From Pontibacter sp. G13 (GTDB lineage Bacteria; Bacteroidota; Bacteroidia; J057), in NCBI RefSeq assembly GCF_031851795.1, contig NZ_CP134696.1, positions 62,001-126,000 of the forward strand: 64,000 bases of DNA, written 5' to 3'. Shown here in pieces: positions 1-8,710 of the stretch; position 1 is the first letter of the stretch, and the number at the start of each line of letters is the position of its first letter. The translations under genes and the position numbers were made by a program. The notes beneath the pieces were generated by a model that did no database searches, was not told the DNA's origin, and was given only the letters and a program-made list of their open reading frames with translations.

Positions 1-348
1 TCGGATATCCTGAACAAATACCCCGCCGAGCTCTCTGGCGGCATGCAAAAACGGGTGGGCATTGCCCGGGCGATCCTTCATCAACCCGAGGTTTTGGTGT
101 GCGATGAACCTTCAGCAGGGCTAGATCCGGTCAATGCCGGAAAAATCGACGAACTCCTCTCCAAATGGCAAGCGTTTGAGGGACGATCCAGCCTGATCAT
201 CACTCATGACATGGAATCGGTGCGGCAATTGGCAGATCAGGTCCTCATGCTCAAAGCTGGGAGGCTCCATTTTTTCGGGCCCAAAGAAGCTTTTCTAGAA
301 TCAATCGATCCAGACATTCGGGCGTTTCTTTCCCGGGGGAGGTCCTAG
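1..348 (+). CDS. ABC transporter ATP-binding protein, MlaF-like (3' fragment)
   Basis: The reading frame is open from base 1, so the gene starts outside the window and its Walker A motif is not visible. What remains is the C-terminal half of an ABC ATPase. It has the signature ELSGGMQKR, then Walker B ending VCDEPSAGLDP, and the H-loop in IITHDM. The form of the signature and switch regions resembles MlaF/Ttg2A ATPases, which energise phospholipid movement between inner and outer membrane with MlaE and MlaD partners. Those partners would lie upstream and cannot be seen. The gene ends 64 bases before mgsA on the same strand. The ABC ATPase call is firm; the Mla assignment is an inference from motif resemblance. 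Confidence 0.8.
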   Translation, partial: SDILNKYPAELSGGMQKRVGIARAILHQPEVLVCDEPSAGLDPVNAGKIDELLSKWQAFEGRSSLIITHDMESVRQLADQVLMLKAGRLHFFGPKEAFLESIDPDIRAFLSRGRS

Positions 349-412
349 GGGAATTTGCGATTCGATCCGGCTAGACTTGGCTGAAACCTGTATATTCGAC
401 CAAACCGCTCCA

Positions 413-895
413 ATGAAAAAGACCATTGCCCTGGTGGCCCACGATTCCCTCAAGCAGACGCTTGCAGAATGGGTCAAGCAGCACGTCACACTTCTTGCCG
501 ATCATGATTTGGTCTGCACGGGTACCACAGGAACCCTGATCGAATCCGTCCTCAAGGCCAATCTCCCGACCGATTCATTTGAGAAGCTGAATATCCACAA
601 GCTGAAATCTGGGCCACTGGGTGGAGACCAGCAACTCGGTGCGCGGATCGCTGAAGGCCAAGTGGACCTCCTCATTTTCTTGTGGGACCCCATGTCTGCC
701 CAGCCTCACGATGTCGATGTAAAGGCATTGCTTCGAATCTCCGCCATTTACAACGTACCCACCGCCAACAATGAAGCCACGGCCGATTATCTGATCCAGT
801 CTCCTCTCTTCAAATCAGGCTATCAGCCCAAGGAGTTCGACTATTCGCAGTATCTGGGAAGAAAGGTCCACCAGTATCGATTGGACCAGGAATAA
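413..895 (+). CDS. mgsA: methylglyoxal synthase
   Basis: The 160-residue protein converts dihydroxyacetone phosphate to methylglyoxal and phosphate, a bypass that relieves build-up of sugar phosphates. It follows E. coli MgsA along its whole length. Landmarks are IALVAHD near the N-terminus, the phosphate-binding TGTTG, SGPLGGDQQ with the catalytic aspartate, and FLWDP followed by PHDVDVKALLR. The ATG at 413 was chosen because it gives the family N-terminus; an ATG 36 bases upstream would add residues with no family match. A hairpin shared with ispD follows the stop. Interestingly, the regulatory domain missing from CarB in this window belongs to the same fold superfamily. Confidence 0.95.
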   Translation: MKKTIALVAHDSLKQTLAEWVKQHVTLLADHDLVCTGTTGTLIESVLKANLPTDSFEKLNIHKLKSGPLGGDQQLGARIAEGQVDLLIFLWDPMSAQPHDVDVKALLRISAIYNVPTANNEATADYLIQSPLFKSGYQPKEFDYSQYLGRKVHQYRLDQE

Positions 896-912
896 ATGGG
901 AACCCAAACAGA

Positions 913-939
913 TAAGGCTGCCCGAATTGGACAGCCTTT
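913..939. terminator. Hairpin between convergent mgsA and ispD
   Basis: AAGGCTGCC and GGACAGCCTT form an imperfect stem with a short loop between the two converging genes, and TTTC follows on the plus strand. It probably ends transcription from mgsA and may work in both directions. Confidence 0.55.
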
Positions 940-965
940 CTATGAGTTGAATGGATTTCTCGAAA

Positions 966-1685
966 CTAGCTTTTCGCAGTCTGCCGTCTCAAAATCCCTT
1001 CTGCGACGAAAATGTCTTCGGGAGTGGTGATCTTGATATTTTCATAGGACCCTTCATAGATATTCACCTGATAGCCAAACGCTTCATACAAACTGGCATC
1101 ATCGGTAAAGAGCTTATCGTCGGGGACATTGGTGTATGCCTCCAATAGGTAGGTCATCGGAAAAACCTGAGGCGTCTGGACTTCCCAATAGTCCTTGCGA
1201 TCCACAGAAACACTGGAGCCATCGGAATCCATCTTTCGAAGCGAAGCCTTACTGGGCACACATACCACAGCTCCCGCTTGTTCTTCCACCCTGCCGAACA
1301 CTCCGGCCAGATGCTCCACCGAAATAAAAGGACGGACCCCATCGTGAATCCCCACTGCATAGTCCTCCGTGGAAGGAATATGTCCCATCAGGGTCTCCAA
1401 ACCATTGTGAACACTCTCTGTCCGGGTTGTCCCTCCAGCAGCCACGACAATACGCATCGCATCCTCCTCAGAGAGAAATTCCCGGGAGACCTCGTTCCAA
1501 TATTCAAAACTTGAAGTAGGCAAAACGAGGACGATCGGCATTTCCGAATCAAATTCCAGAAACCGTTTGGCGGTCAGGATCAAGATGGGCGTGCCGGCAA
1601 TGGGAAGGAATTGCTTAGGGATTTCGGCACCCATTCGGGTTCCAGATCCTCCGGCAACGATTATGGCGGCTCTTTTCTGGGGCAT
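966..1685 (-). CDS. ispD: 2-C-methyl-D-erythritol 4-phosphate cytidylyltransferase
   Basis: IspD joins CTP to methylerythritol phosphate in the non-mevalonate isoprenoid pathway. The 239-residue product shows the nucleotide-binding motif IIVAGGSGTRMG at the N-terminus with a following lysine (PKQFLP). It also has HDGVRPF in the middle, VQTPQVF, and a late FTDDASLYE, all in the expected order. The start at 1685 gives MPQKRAAIIVAGG, the normal family beginning; the frame extends 29 codons further upstream but that extension has no family likeness. It lies downstream of queA on the same strand, but a strong terminator separates them, so it probably has its own promoter. Length is normal for the family. 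Confidence 0.95.
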   Translation of the reverse strand: MPQKRAAIIVAGGSGTRMGAEIPKQFLPIAGTPILILTAKRFLEFDSEMPIVLVLPTSSFEYWNEVSREFLSEEDAMRIVVAAGGTTRTESVHNGLETLMGHIPSTEDYAVGIHDGVRPFISVEHLAGVFGRVEEQAGAVVCVPSKASLRKMDSDGSSVSVDRKDYWEVQTPQVFPMTYLLEAYTNVPDDKLFTDDASLYEAFGYQVNIYEGSYENIKITTPEDIFVAEGILRRQTAKS

Positions 1686-1750
1686 ATGTAAGGGGCAAGA
1701 ATAATAGTCGTACAAAAAATGTCTACAGCACCATCGAATGGCCAAGACAT

Positions 1751-1785
1751 AAAAAAACTGCGAATCACCCAAGGTAATTCGCAGT
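1751..1785 (-). terminator. Rho-independent terminator of queA
   Basis: On the minus strand a CTGCGAAT / ATTCGCAG stem with a CACCC-loop-GGGTG type core is followed directly by six T residues (AAAAAA at 1751-1756 on the plus strand). It sits about 20 bases after the queA stop. Confidence 0.85.
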
Positions 1786-1806
1786 ATGCAAGTTGGATTT
1801 TTTTTC

Positions 1807-2865
1807 CTAGATAATCAACATGGCGTCACCATATCCATAGAATCGATATTCCTCCTTGATCGCCTGCTCGTAGCATTCCATCATGAATTCGTATCCCATG
1901 AATGCAGCCACCATCATCAGGAGGGTGGACTTGGGACGATGGAAGTTGGTCAAGAAAGCATTGGCGATATTGAATTCGTAAGGAGGGTAAATGAACTTGT
2001 CAGTCCAATATCCGTCCTCGACAGGATTCAGCATTCTACTTGCAGAGACGCTAGACTCCAAGGATCTCATGACGGAAGTTCCCACTGCCAACACCCGGCG
2101 CTTACCGCGCTTGGCATCGTTTACGAGATCCACACATCGCTGGGGGATCTGGAAGAACTCGGAATCCATCCGGTGCTTGGACAAATCCTCCACCTCGACG
2201 GGATTGAAAGTACCAATCCCTACGTGCAGGGTCAGGTATGCCTCTTCCACTCCTTTCAGTTCGAAGCGTTTGAGCATTTCACGGGTAAAGTGAAGGCCAG
2301 CTGTAGGAGCCGCTACCGCACCTTCGTTGCGCGCGAATACTGTCTGATAGTCGTCGCGGTCACGAGATTCGACTTCCCGCTCGATGTATGGAGGAATCGG
2401 GGTCAAGCCCAATTTGTCGATCAATCCGTGAAGTTCCTCATTTTCCCCATCGAAGAGGAATCGGATGGTACGTCCACGGGAGGTGGTGTTGTCCACGACC
2501 TCGGCAACGAGATCGTTTTCACCGAAGTAGAGCTTGTTACCTACCCGGATCTTACGGGCGGGCTCTACGAGCACATCCCACAATTTTTGTCGGGCATTCA
2601 GTTCACGGAGCAAAAACACCTCGATCCGGGCCCCAGTTTTCTCTTTTTTTCCGATGAGTCTCGCAGGAAATACCTTGGTGTCGTTGAGCACCATAGTATC
2701 CCCTTCGTCGAAGTAGTCCAGAATGTCCCGGAAAGTCCTGTGCTCGATTTTACCGGTATCGCGATGAGCGACGAGCATACGGCTGGAGTCGCGAGGTTCG
2801 GCGAGATATTGAGCGGTAAGGTTTTCTGGAATTTCAAAATTGAAGGCGGAAAGTTTCATTGCCAT
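1807..2865 (-). CDS. queA: S-adenosylmethionine:tRNA ribosyltransferase-isomerase
   Basis: QueA transfers and rearranges the ribosyl part of SAM onto 7-aminomethyl-7-deazaguanine in tRNA, making epoxyqueuosine. The 352-residue protein has the family start ([19 protein letters not shown]), then [13 protein letters not shown], the [10 protein letters not shown] signature in the centre, and NPVEVEDL. Length is normal. Two in-frame ATG codons lie six bases apart at the start (2865 and 2859); either is possible. A clear Bacteroidota-type promoter lies upstream and a terminator follows. The opposite strand is open for about 400 codons across the gene, but that is a codon-bias shadow. Confidence 0.95.
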   Translation of the reverse strand: MAMKLSAFNFEIPENLTAQYLAEPRDSSRMLVAHRDTGKIEHRTFRDILDYFDEGDTMVLNDTKVFPARLIGKKEKTGARIEVFLLRELNARQKLWDVLVEPARKIRVGNKLYFGENDLVAEVVDNTTSRGRTIRFLFDGENEELHGLIDKLGLTPIPPYIEREVESRDRDDYQTVFARNEGAVAAPTAGLHFTREMLKRFELKGVEEAYLTLHVGIGTFNPVEVEDLSKHRMDSEFFQIPQRCVDLVNDAKRGKRRVLAVGTSVMRSLESSVSASRMLNPVEDGYWTDKFIYPPYEFNIANAFLTNFHRPKSTLLMMVAAFMGYEFMMECYEQAIKEEYRFYGYGDAMLII

Positions 2866-2908
2866 AGGGCCGCAATATTATTTAGCTTCCGTGATAAATT
2901 AGAATGCG

Positions 2909-2939
2909 CAAAAATAACGTCAGATCAAGGGAAAATCAA
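2909..2939 (-). promoter_or_regulatory. Promoter of queA, Bacteroidota type
   Basis: Read on the minus strand, a TTG (2937-2939) is followed after 20 bases by TATTTTTG (2909-2916), a full match to the Bacteroidota -33/-7 pattern TTG-N19-21-TAnnTTTG. It lies 44 bases before the queA start. Confidence 0.7.
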
Positions 2940-3199
2940 GCCCGATTTTACCCATTCACGCAGCAATTCGTCAGGTTTGCCCCAGATTTGTCCCAAAAAT
3001 CCATGAATTTGTTTAGGCGAAGTCCCTCTTCGTAACCAAGTCTCTTGCTCCCAACCCGTGGTGGGCGCGATCACCTTTTAAATGGAAAATGATAATTGTT
3101 CCCAGAAAAGGATTTAGGTAACTTTTTCACGGCCCACGTTTGTGATTGAGAAATTTTGGAAGAAACTTGACAAAAATTTTCAGTTACTACCAAACCTGC

Positions 3200-3207
3200 T
3201 AACTTTG
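3200..3207 (+). promoter_or_regulatory. -7 element of carB promoter
   Basis: TAACTTTG matches TAnnTTTG exactly and lies 17 bases before the carB ATG, giving a very short leader. The -33 region is weak (TTT at 3178-3180). The 359-base gap between queA and carB otherwise shows nothing more than the two divergent promoters. Confidence 0.55.
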
Positions 3208-3224
3208 CGCAAATTTTTGCGACT

Positions 3225-6041
3225 ATGCCATTAGATCCCTCCATAAAATCCGTCCTCATCATTGGGAGCGGACCCATTATTATAGGCCAAGCGTGTGAAT
3301 TTGACTACTCTGGATCCCAAGCTGCCTTAGCATTGAAGGAAGAAGGGATTAAAGTGACGTTGATCAATTCCAACCCGGCCACGATCATGACCGACCCGGT
3401 TACAGCGGATGACATTTACTTGTTGCCCCTGACCGTGGAATCGATCGAACAGATCCTCAAAGAGCGAGACATCGACGCCGTCCTTCCTACGATGGGTGGA
3501 CAAACGGCCCTGAACCTGGCTATGAATTGCCAGAAAGCAGGGATCTGGGAGAAATACAAGGTCAAGATCATCGGATCAGACATCTCAGCCATCGACAAGG
3601 CCGAAGACAGAGAGCAGTTCCGGATATGGATGAAGGATATCGACATCCCTGTTGCCCAAGCTGAAACGGCGAATTCCTTCCTCAAAGGAAAAGAAATCGC
3701 CCAGCGAATCGGCTTTCCGTTGGTAATCCGCCCATCCTACACATTGGGTGGTACCGGTGGTGCATTCGTACACGAGGAAAAGGAATTTGACGAGTTGCTC
3801 ACGCGCGGTCTTCAGGCCAGTCCAATCCATGAGGTATTGGTCGAGCAGAGCATCTTCGGGTGGAAAGAGTACGAGTTGGAGGTGATGCGCGACATCGATG
3901 GCAACAAGATTGTCATCTGTACCATCGAGAACGTGGACCCAATGGGTATCCACACCGGAGACTCCATCACCGTGGCTCCAGCCATGACCTTGCCGGACAC
4001 CACATATCAGCAAATGCGGGACTTCGGTTTCGAAGTGCTGGATGGTTTGGGTGAGTTTGCGGGTGGATGTAACATCCAGTTCTCCGTCAATCCTGAAAAT
4101 GGAGATATCATCATCATCGAGATCAATCCTCGTGTATCCCGTTCATCTGCGTTGGCATCCAAGGCGACCGGTTATCCGATCGCACGTATCGCCGCCAAAT
4201 TGGCCGTAGGATACCGTCTCGACGAATTGAATAACCAGATCACCAAGGACACCTCGGCTTTCTTCGAGCCTTCCCTTGACTATGTGATCGTCAAAATTCC
4301 TCGCTGGAACTTCAACAAGTTTATCGGCTCAGATCCCCGCCTTGGTCTTCAGATGAAATCTGTGGGTGAAGTAATGGGAATCGGTCGAAGCTTCAACGAA
4401 GCCATCCAGAAAGCCGCTCAGTCTCTCGAGATCAAGCGAAATGGCTTAGGTGCGGACGGCAAGGAAATGCGCGACCTGGAGGCGATTATGACCAGCCTCA
4501 AAGAGCCTTCCGGCGACCGTATCTTCCATGTCAAGGATGCCATGCACTTGGGCGTACCGCTCAACCGCATCCACGACACGACCAAAATCGACCCTTGGTT
4601 CCTCCGCGAAATCGAATACCTCGTGATCCTCGAAAAGGAAATGGCGAGATACACGATTCAGGATGTTCCTGCCGAACTACTGGAAGAGGCTAAGAAGAAT
4701 GGATATGCCGACCGCCAAATCGCACATATCCTCAATTGCCTCGAAAGCGAGGTCTACAAGCGCCGCAAATCCCTCGGAGTTAACCGTGTCTACAAATTGG
4801 TAGATACCTGTGCTGCCGAATTTGAGGCAAAAACGCCTTACTATTACAGCTCCTTCGATGAAGAGAATGAGTCCATCTCAGGCACCGACAAGAAGAAGGT
4901 AGTGGTATTCGGATCTGGCCCGAACCGTATCGGTCAGGGAATCGAGTTTGACTACTGCTGTGTACACGGCGTACTCGCAGCCAAGGAAGAAGGCTTTGAG
5001 ACTATCATGATCAACTGTAACCCTGAGACTGTTTCGACGGACTTCAATGTCGCCGATAAGCTCTACTTCGAGCCAGTCTTCTGGGAACACATCTACGATA
5101 TCATCGAGCACGAGAAGCCTGAAGGGGTGATCGTACAGTTGGGAGGCCAAACTGCCCTGAAATTGGCAGAAAAGCTGAACCGCTACGGAATTCCGATCTT
5201 GGGTTCCAGCTACGACTCTCTGGACATGGCAGAAGATCGCGGTCGTTTCTCCGAATTGCTCAAGCAGCTTGAAATTCCCTATCCAGACTTTGGGGTTGCT
5301 GAAAGCGCGGAAGAGGCTATCGAGATTGCCAAAAAGGTTGGCTATCCAGTATTGGTGCGCCCATCTTATGTTCTCGGTGGACAAAACATGCGAATTGTCA
5401 TCAACGACGAAGAGCTTACCCGCCACGTAATCAAGATCCTCAACGAAGTACCCGGAAACAAGGTCCTCGTCGACCACTTCTTGGACGGAGGTATCGAGGC
5501 TGAGGTGGACGCCATCGCTGACGGCGAAGATGTACACATCATCGGTATGATGGAGCACATCGAGCCAGCAGGTATCCACTCTGGGGATTCTATGGCAGTT
5601 CTGCCTCCATTCTCCTTGGCCAAGGAAACCTTGGAGGAAATGGAGCGCATCACCCGCCAATTGGCACTCGCCATGGAGGTGAAGGGACTCATCAATATCC
5701 AGTTTGCCATCAAGGACGGAAAGGTATTTGTCATTGAAGCCAACCCACGTGCTTCCCGGACTGTGCCGTTCATCGCCAAGGCAAACCAGATCCCTTACGT
5801 GAACTATGCGACCAAGGTCATGCTCGGAACGCACAAGCTGAAGGATTTCACCTTCAAGCCGAAGCTCAAGGGCTATGCCATCAAAGTTCCTGTATTCTCC
5901 TTCAACAAATTCCCGAACGTAGACAAGAACCTCGGACCTGAGATGAAATCCACAGGCGAGAAGATCTACTTCATCAAGGACTTGAAGGACCCCTTCTTCG
6001 TGAAGGCCTACAATGAGCGAAACATGTACCTAACCCGATAG
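3225..6041 (+). CDS. carB: carbamoyl-phosphate synthase large subunit, short form
   Basis: CarB makes carbamoyl phosphate from bicarbonate, ATP and ammonia for arginine and pyrimidine synthesis; ammonia comes from the CarA glutaminase, which is not in the window. The 938 residues contain two homologous halves, each with a pre-ATP-grasp motif (IIGSGPIIIGQACEFDYSG and FGSGPNRIGQGIEFDYCC) and an ATP-grasp domain with RPSYxLGG. Sequence stops at about residue 935, just after EMKSTGE, so the C-terminal MGS-like allosteric domain of the about 1070-residue enterobacterial enzyme is absent. Short CarB proteins of this length are common in many Bacteroidota, so this is lineage-typical and not a truncation. 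The gene appears monocistronic, with a terminator after it. Confidence 0.97.
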   Translation: MPLDPSIKSVLIIGSGPIIIGQACEFDYSGSQAALALKEEGIKVTLINSNPATIMTDPVTADDIYLLPLTVESIEQILKERDIDAVLPTMGGQTALNLAMNCQKAGIWEKYKVKIIGSDISAIDKAEDREQFRIWMKDIDIPVAQAETANSFLKGKEIAQRIGFPLVIRPSYTLGGTGGAFVHEEKEFDELLTRGLQASPIHEVLVEQSIFGWKEYELEVMRDIDGNKIVICTIENVDPMGIHTGDSITVAPAMTLPDTTYQQMRDFGFEVLDGLGEFAGGCNIQFSVNPENGDIIIIEINPRVSRSSALASKATGYPIARIAAKLAVGYRLDELNNQITKDTSAFFEPSLDYVIVKIPRWNFNKFIGSDPRLGLQMKSVGEVMGIGRSFNEAIQKAAQSLEIKRNGLGADGKEMRDLEAIMTSLKEPSGDRIFHVKDAMHLGVPLNRIHDTTKIDPWFLREIEYLVILEKEMARYTIQDVPAELLEEAKKNGYADRQIAHILNCLESEVYKRRKSLGVNRVYKLVDTCAAEFEAKTPYYYSSFDEENESISGTDKKKVVVFGSGPNRIGQGIEFDYCCVHGVLAAKEEGFETIMINCNPETVSTDFNVADKLYFEPVFWEHIYDIIEHEKPEGVIVQLGGQTALKLAEKLNRYGIPILGSSYDSLDMAEDRGRFSELLKQLEIPYPDFGVAESAEEAIEIAKKVGYPVLVRPSYVLGGQNMRIVINDEELTRHVIKILNEVPGNKVLVDHFLDGGIEAEVDAIADGEDVHIIGMMEHIEPAGIHSGDSMAVLPPFSLAKETLEEMERITRQLALAMEVKGLINIQFAIKDGKVFVIEANPRASRTVPFIAKANQIPYVNYATKVMLGTHKLKDFTFKPKLKGYAIKVPVFSFNKFPNVDKNLGPEMKSTGEKIYFIKDLKDPFFVKAYNERNMYLTR

Positions 6042-6065
6042 GGAACGGACTGATTCCATGATATG

Positions 6066-6104
6066 CACCCGGCACTCTCGATTGTGTCGGGTGTGTTTGT
6101 TTTT
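6066..6104 (+). terminator. Rho-independent terminator of carB
   Basis: CACCCGGCAC and GTGTCGGGTG pair over ten bases (one G-U) around an eight-base loop, followed by TGTTTGTTTTT. Confidence 0.85.
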
Positions 6105-6136
6105 GAGGCGAATCGCAACTCTTTGTATAGGTTTTG

Positions 6137-6144
6137 TACATTTG
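6137..6144 (+). promoter_or_regulatory. -7 element upstream of the patatin-like gene
   Basis: TACATTTG is an exact TAnnTTTG match, 28 bases before the ATG at 6173. No clear -33 TTG is seen at the right distance. Confidence 0.45.
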
Positions 6145-6172
6145 AACCAAAAGCGCCTTACGAAATTCGACT

Positions 6173-7027
6173 ATGCCACAAACCCGAAAAATAGATTCTA
6201 TCGGCCTAGCCCTATCTGGAGGAGGAACGAAGGGAATCGCGCACATCGGGGTCCTGAAATTGATGGAAGAGCTCAATATCCCCACACATGTGGTTGCGGG
6301 AACTTCCGCTGGTTCCATTGTAGGATCTCTCCACGCAGCAGGTCATTCAGCCGATGCCATTCTGGAATTTTTCATGGGTACCTCCTTGTTTTCCTTTTCC
6401 AACATCTTCAGTATCAGACGGGGAATCCGGGGCCTATTGGATCCCGAAAAGCTCTACCGGACCTTCGAAGACATGTTTCCCGAGGATGATTTCGACCAGA
6501 TGGAGATTCCCCTCCGGATCATTGCGACGGACATGGTTCGTGCCAGGGAGGCATTGTTCAACCGAGGCTCAGTCATCCGTGCCACGCTGGCATCCTGTGC
6601 ATTCCCCTTTGTCTTTGCCCCGATGGAAATCAATGGCCGCGTGTATTGCGATGGCGGGATCATGAATCACTTTCCTGCGGATGTCATCCGGAGAGAATGC
6701 GACCATTTGATTGGCGTGTATGTAAGTCCACTCAAGGATGTGATGCGGGACGATATGAACAGTCTGTTTCGGATTGTAGAGCGCTCGATGGAACTCAAAG
6801 GCATGTTGGCGGAGCGGCAGAAATTTGTGCTATGCGACACCATGATCTACATGGACCAGCTTCAACAATTTGACACCTTTGACACTGATTCCAAAACCAT
6901 GAAGGAGATCATGGAACTCGGATATGAGGAAGCCCAAAAACATGAGGCGGAATTCGTCCAGCTTGCAGACACCTATCGAAAATCCCAAGCAGGTATTTTG
7001 GGGGATGTATCTGATCAGGAGGCCTAG
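6173..7027 (+). CDS. patatin-like phospholipase family protein
   Basis: This 284-residue protein belongs to the bacterial patatin/RssA-like lipid hydrolases, which use a Ser-Asp dyad. The oxyanion glycine-rich motif LALSGGGTKGIAHIG is at residues 11-25. The nucleophile lies in GTSAG at about 43-47 and the aspartate in CDGG at about 160. All catalytic parts are intact. There is no signal peptide or membrane segment, so it is probably cytoplasmic or peripheral. Its stop codon overlaps the stop of the convergent DUF389 gene by four bases. The substrate cannot be read from the sequence. Confidence 0.88.
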   Translation: MPQTRKIDSIGLALSGGGTKGIAHIGVLKLMEELNIPTHVVAGTSAGSIVGSLHAAGHSADAILEFFMGTSLFSFSNIFSIRRGIRGLLDPEKLYRTFEDMFPEDDFDQMEIPLRIIATDMVRAREALFNRGSVIRATLASCAFPFVFAPMEINGRVYCDGGIMNHFPADVIRRECDHLIGVYVSPLKDVMRDDMNSLFRIVERSMELKGMLAERQKFVLCDTMIYMDQLQQFDTFDTDSKTMKEIMELGYEEAQKHEAEFVQLADTYRKSQAGILGDVSDQEA

Positions 7028-8550
7028 GGCAGACCTGTTTTGATATCCCTGTGGGCGACTACCACTTCCTGGGCTTCTATGTCGAATAGTTGCTTGAGGT
7101 ACAGTCTCACCTTGGCCTTTAGGTCCTTGGTGATCACCTTGAGCTCATTTGGCGAAGGCTTTTTCTTCCAAGTCGGTACCAGATAGAAAATATTGGCGAA
7201 GTTCTTGGATGAATCTGAATTCACGCCTTGCGCCAGCACAAACCGCTCCATCTGGGGATAGTCAATGGCAAATTGGTCCTTGAGGTAATCGACATTCCAC
7301 TGATGCCGCTCGATATTATCCAATTGACTCCGCAGGTCCTCGATGATGGAATCCCTCCTCGTGATGAATGTAAGCACATCGGGGGCATCTCCCACTCGCT
7401 GTTCGCCATCTTTGTACATGGCCTGCTGGATGAGCTTGCCAAAATCCTGTCCCTGATAAATCGAAATCTGCGCATCGGACAGCTTATAGCGATCCATTTG
7501 GCTTTCCCAGAATTGGATAGTCCGATCTGGAACATTTCCGAACAGCACCCCAATATCAATGGAGTTGGTATCAGACTTGGTATTGAACTTGACATCCACC
7601 CGGGTTCCCGGCTGCAAGGTGGGGGTAATCACTTCTTGGTAGAAATTCTCTGAACGGGTAAGAAACGCTGATTCCTCCATCAACTCCAGAAACAGGATCA
7701 CAGAGGGAGTTACCACAATAATCATGAATACAAAGGTGTAGGCCTTCACTCGATTCTCCAGCTTTTGGGATACAAACTGCCTTCTGGGAAATTTCATCAA
7801 GCGTATCACCAGAATGGTCGACAGGCAGATAAAAACCGAATTCAGGAAGAATAGGTACATGGCTCCGAAAAAATACGGCCAGTGCTGGGTCGCCAATCCA
7901 TATCCTGCAGTACAAAGGGGCGGCATCAAGGCTGTGGCAATAGCGACACCGGGTACCACGGTAATGTGTTCCCCACGATTAGCAGCGATGATCCCCGCCA
8001 ATCCTCCCAGAAAAGCCACCAAGACATCCAGCATTGTGGGATGGGTTCTGCCCAAAAGTTCACTGGTTTCACGTGTAATGGGGGAGATCCAAAAATACAG
8101 GAAGGAGACGAGCAGACTGATTCCCACCATCACCCCAAAATTTTTCAGCGAGGCAATCACCAATCTGAAATCGATCATCCCCACGCCCAACCCGATCCCA
8201 CGAATGGGTCCCATTAGCGGGGAAATCAACATAGCGCCAATGATGATGGCCGGAGAATTGGCATTCAACCCGATGGAGGCAATGCCTATCGAGCACATCA
8301 AGACCCATACATTAAATCCCTGAAAGACAATCCCTTCCTCGATCAGCTTAATGGTTTCATTGACCTGCACCTCTTCATCAAAACCCAAGACCTTCCTCAG
8401 AAAGGCATATAGATCCTTGAGGATACTTCCCAACTCACGGTCTTCGGGCAGGTGAAAGGGATCTTCCTTGACAGTTCTGCGAATCCGGGAATTTCCGTTA
8501 TTCCCGTTTCCAGATCCATTTTCCGGTTCTTTTGGAGTTTCAATCGGCAT
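7024..8550 (-). CDS. DUF389 family integral membrane protein
   Basis: The protein (508 residues from the ATG at 8550; an ATG at 8583 would add 11) has a soluble, Gly/Asn-rich N-terminus and about six membrane segments between residues 75 and 300. A soluble C-terminal part of about 190 residues follows. The conserved DUF389 block NSPAIIIGAMLISPLMGPI is plain, as are GVAIATALMPPLC and the GLAGIIAANRGE region. Members of this family have no settled biochemical role, so none is given here. The gene is convergent with the patatin gene, and its stop overlaps that stop by four bases at CTAG. It is divergent from the DUF1835 gene across a gap without a clear promoter motif. Confidence 0.85.
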   Translation of the reverse strand: MPIETPKEPENGSGNGNNGNSRIRRTVKEDPFHLPEDRELGSILKDLYAFLRKVLGFDEEVQVNETIKLIEEGIVFQGFNVWVLMCSIGIASIGLNANSPAIIIGAMLISPLMGPIRGIGLGVGMIDFRLVIASLKNFGVMVGISLLVSFLYFWISPITRETSELLGRTHPTMLDVLVAFLGGLAGIIAANRGEHITVVPGVAIATALMPPLCTAGYGLATQHWPYFFGAMYLFFLNSVFICLSTILVIRLMKFPRRQFVSQKLENRVKAYTFVFMIIVVTPSVILFLELMEESAFLTRSENFYQEVITPTLQPGTRVDVKFNTKSDTNSIDIGVLFGNVPDRTIQFWESQMDRYKLSDAQISIYQGQDFGKLIQQAMYKDGEQRVGDAPDVLTFITRRDSIIEDLRSQLDNIERHQWNVDYLKDQFAIDYPQMERFVLAQGVNSDSSKNFANIFYLVPTWKKKPSPNELKVITKDLKAKVRLYLKQLFDIEAQEVVVAHRDIKTGLP

Positions 8551-8710
8551 TTGACATGAATCTCTGAGGGAAATGCCATTCATTCAAGTCAACCCCCTCC
8601 TATGGCTTACTGAGGTGGCAAACTGGTGTCAGATAGACATTGTTGCGAAATCGGAATACCGTCTTGGGAATGCCGCGGAAAATGAGCAGTTTTTGGAAAA
8701 TCGTATCGCT

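Noticed and set aside
1786-3006. Open frame of about 400 codons on the plus strand across queA
   Set aside because: It is the complement of a clear queA gene. Its translation shows no domain, and it runs through the queA promoter.
4878-5834. Open frame of about 320 codons opposite carB
   Set aside because: It lies wholly within the second half of carB, whose motifs are intact; an effect of codon use.
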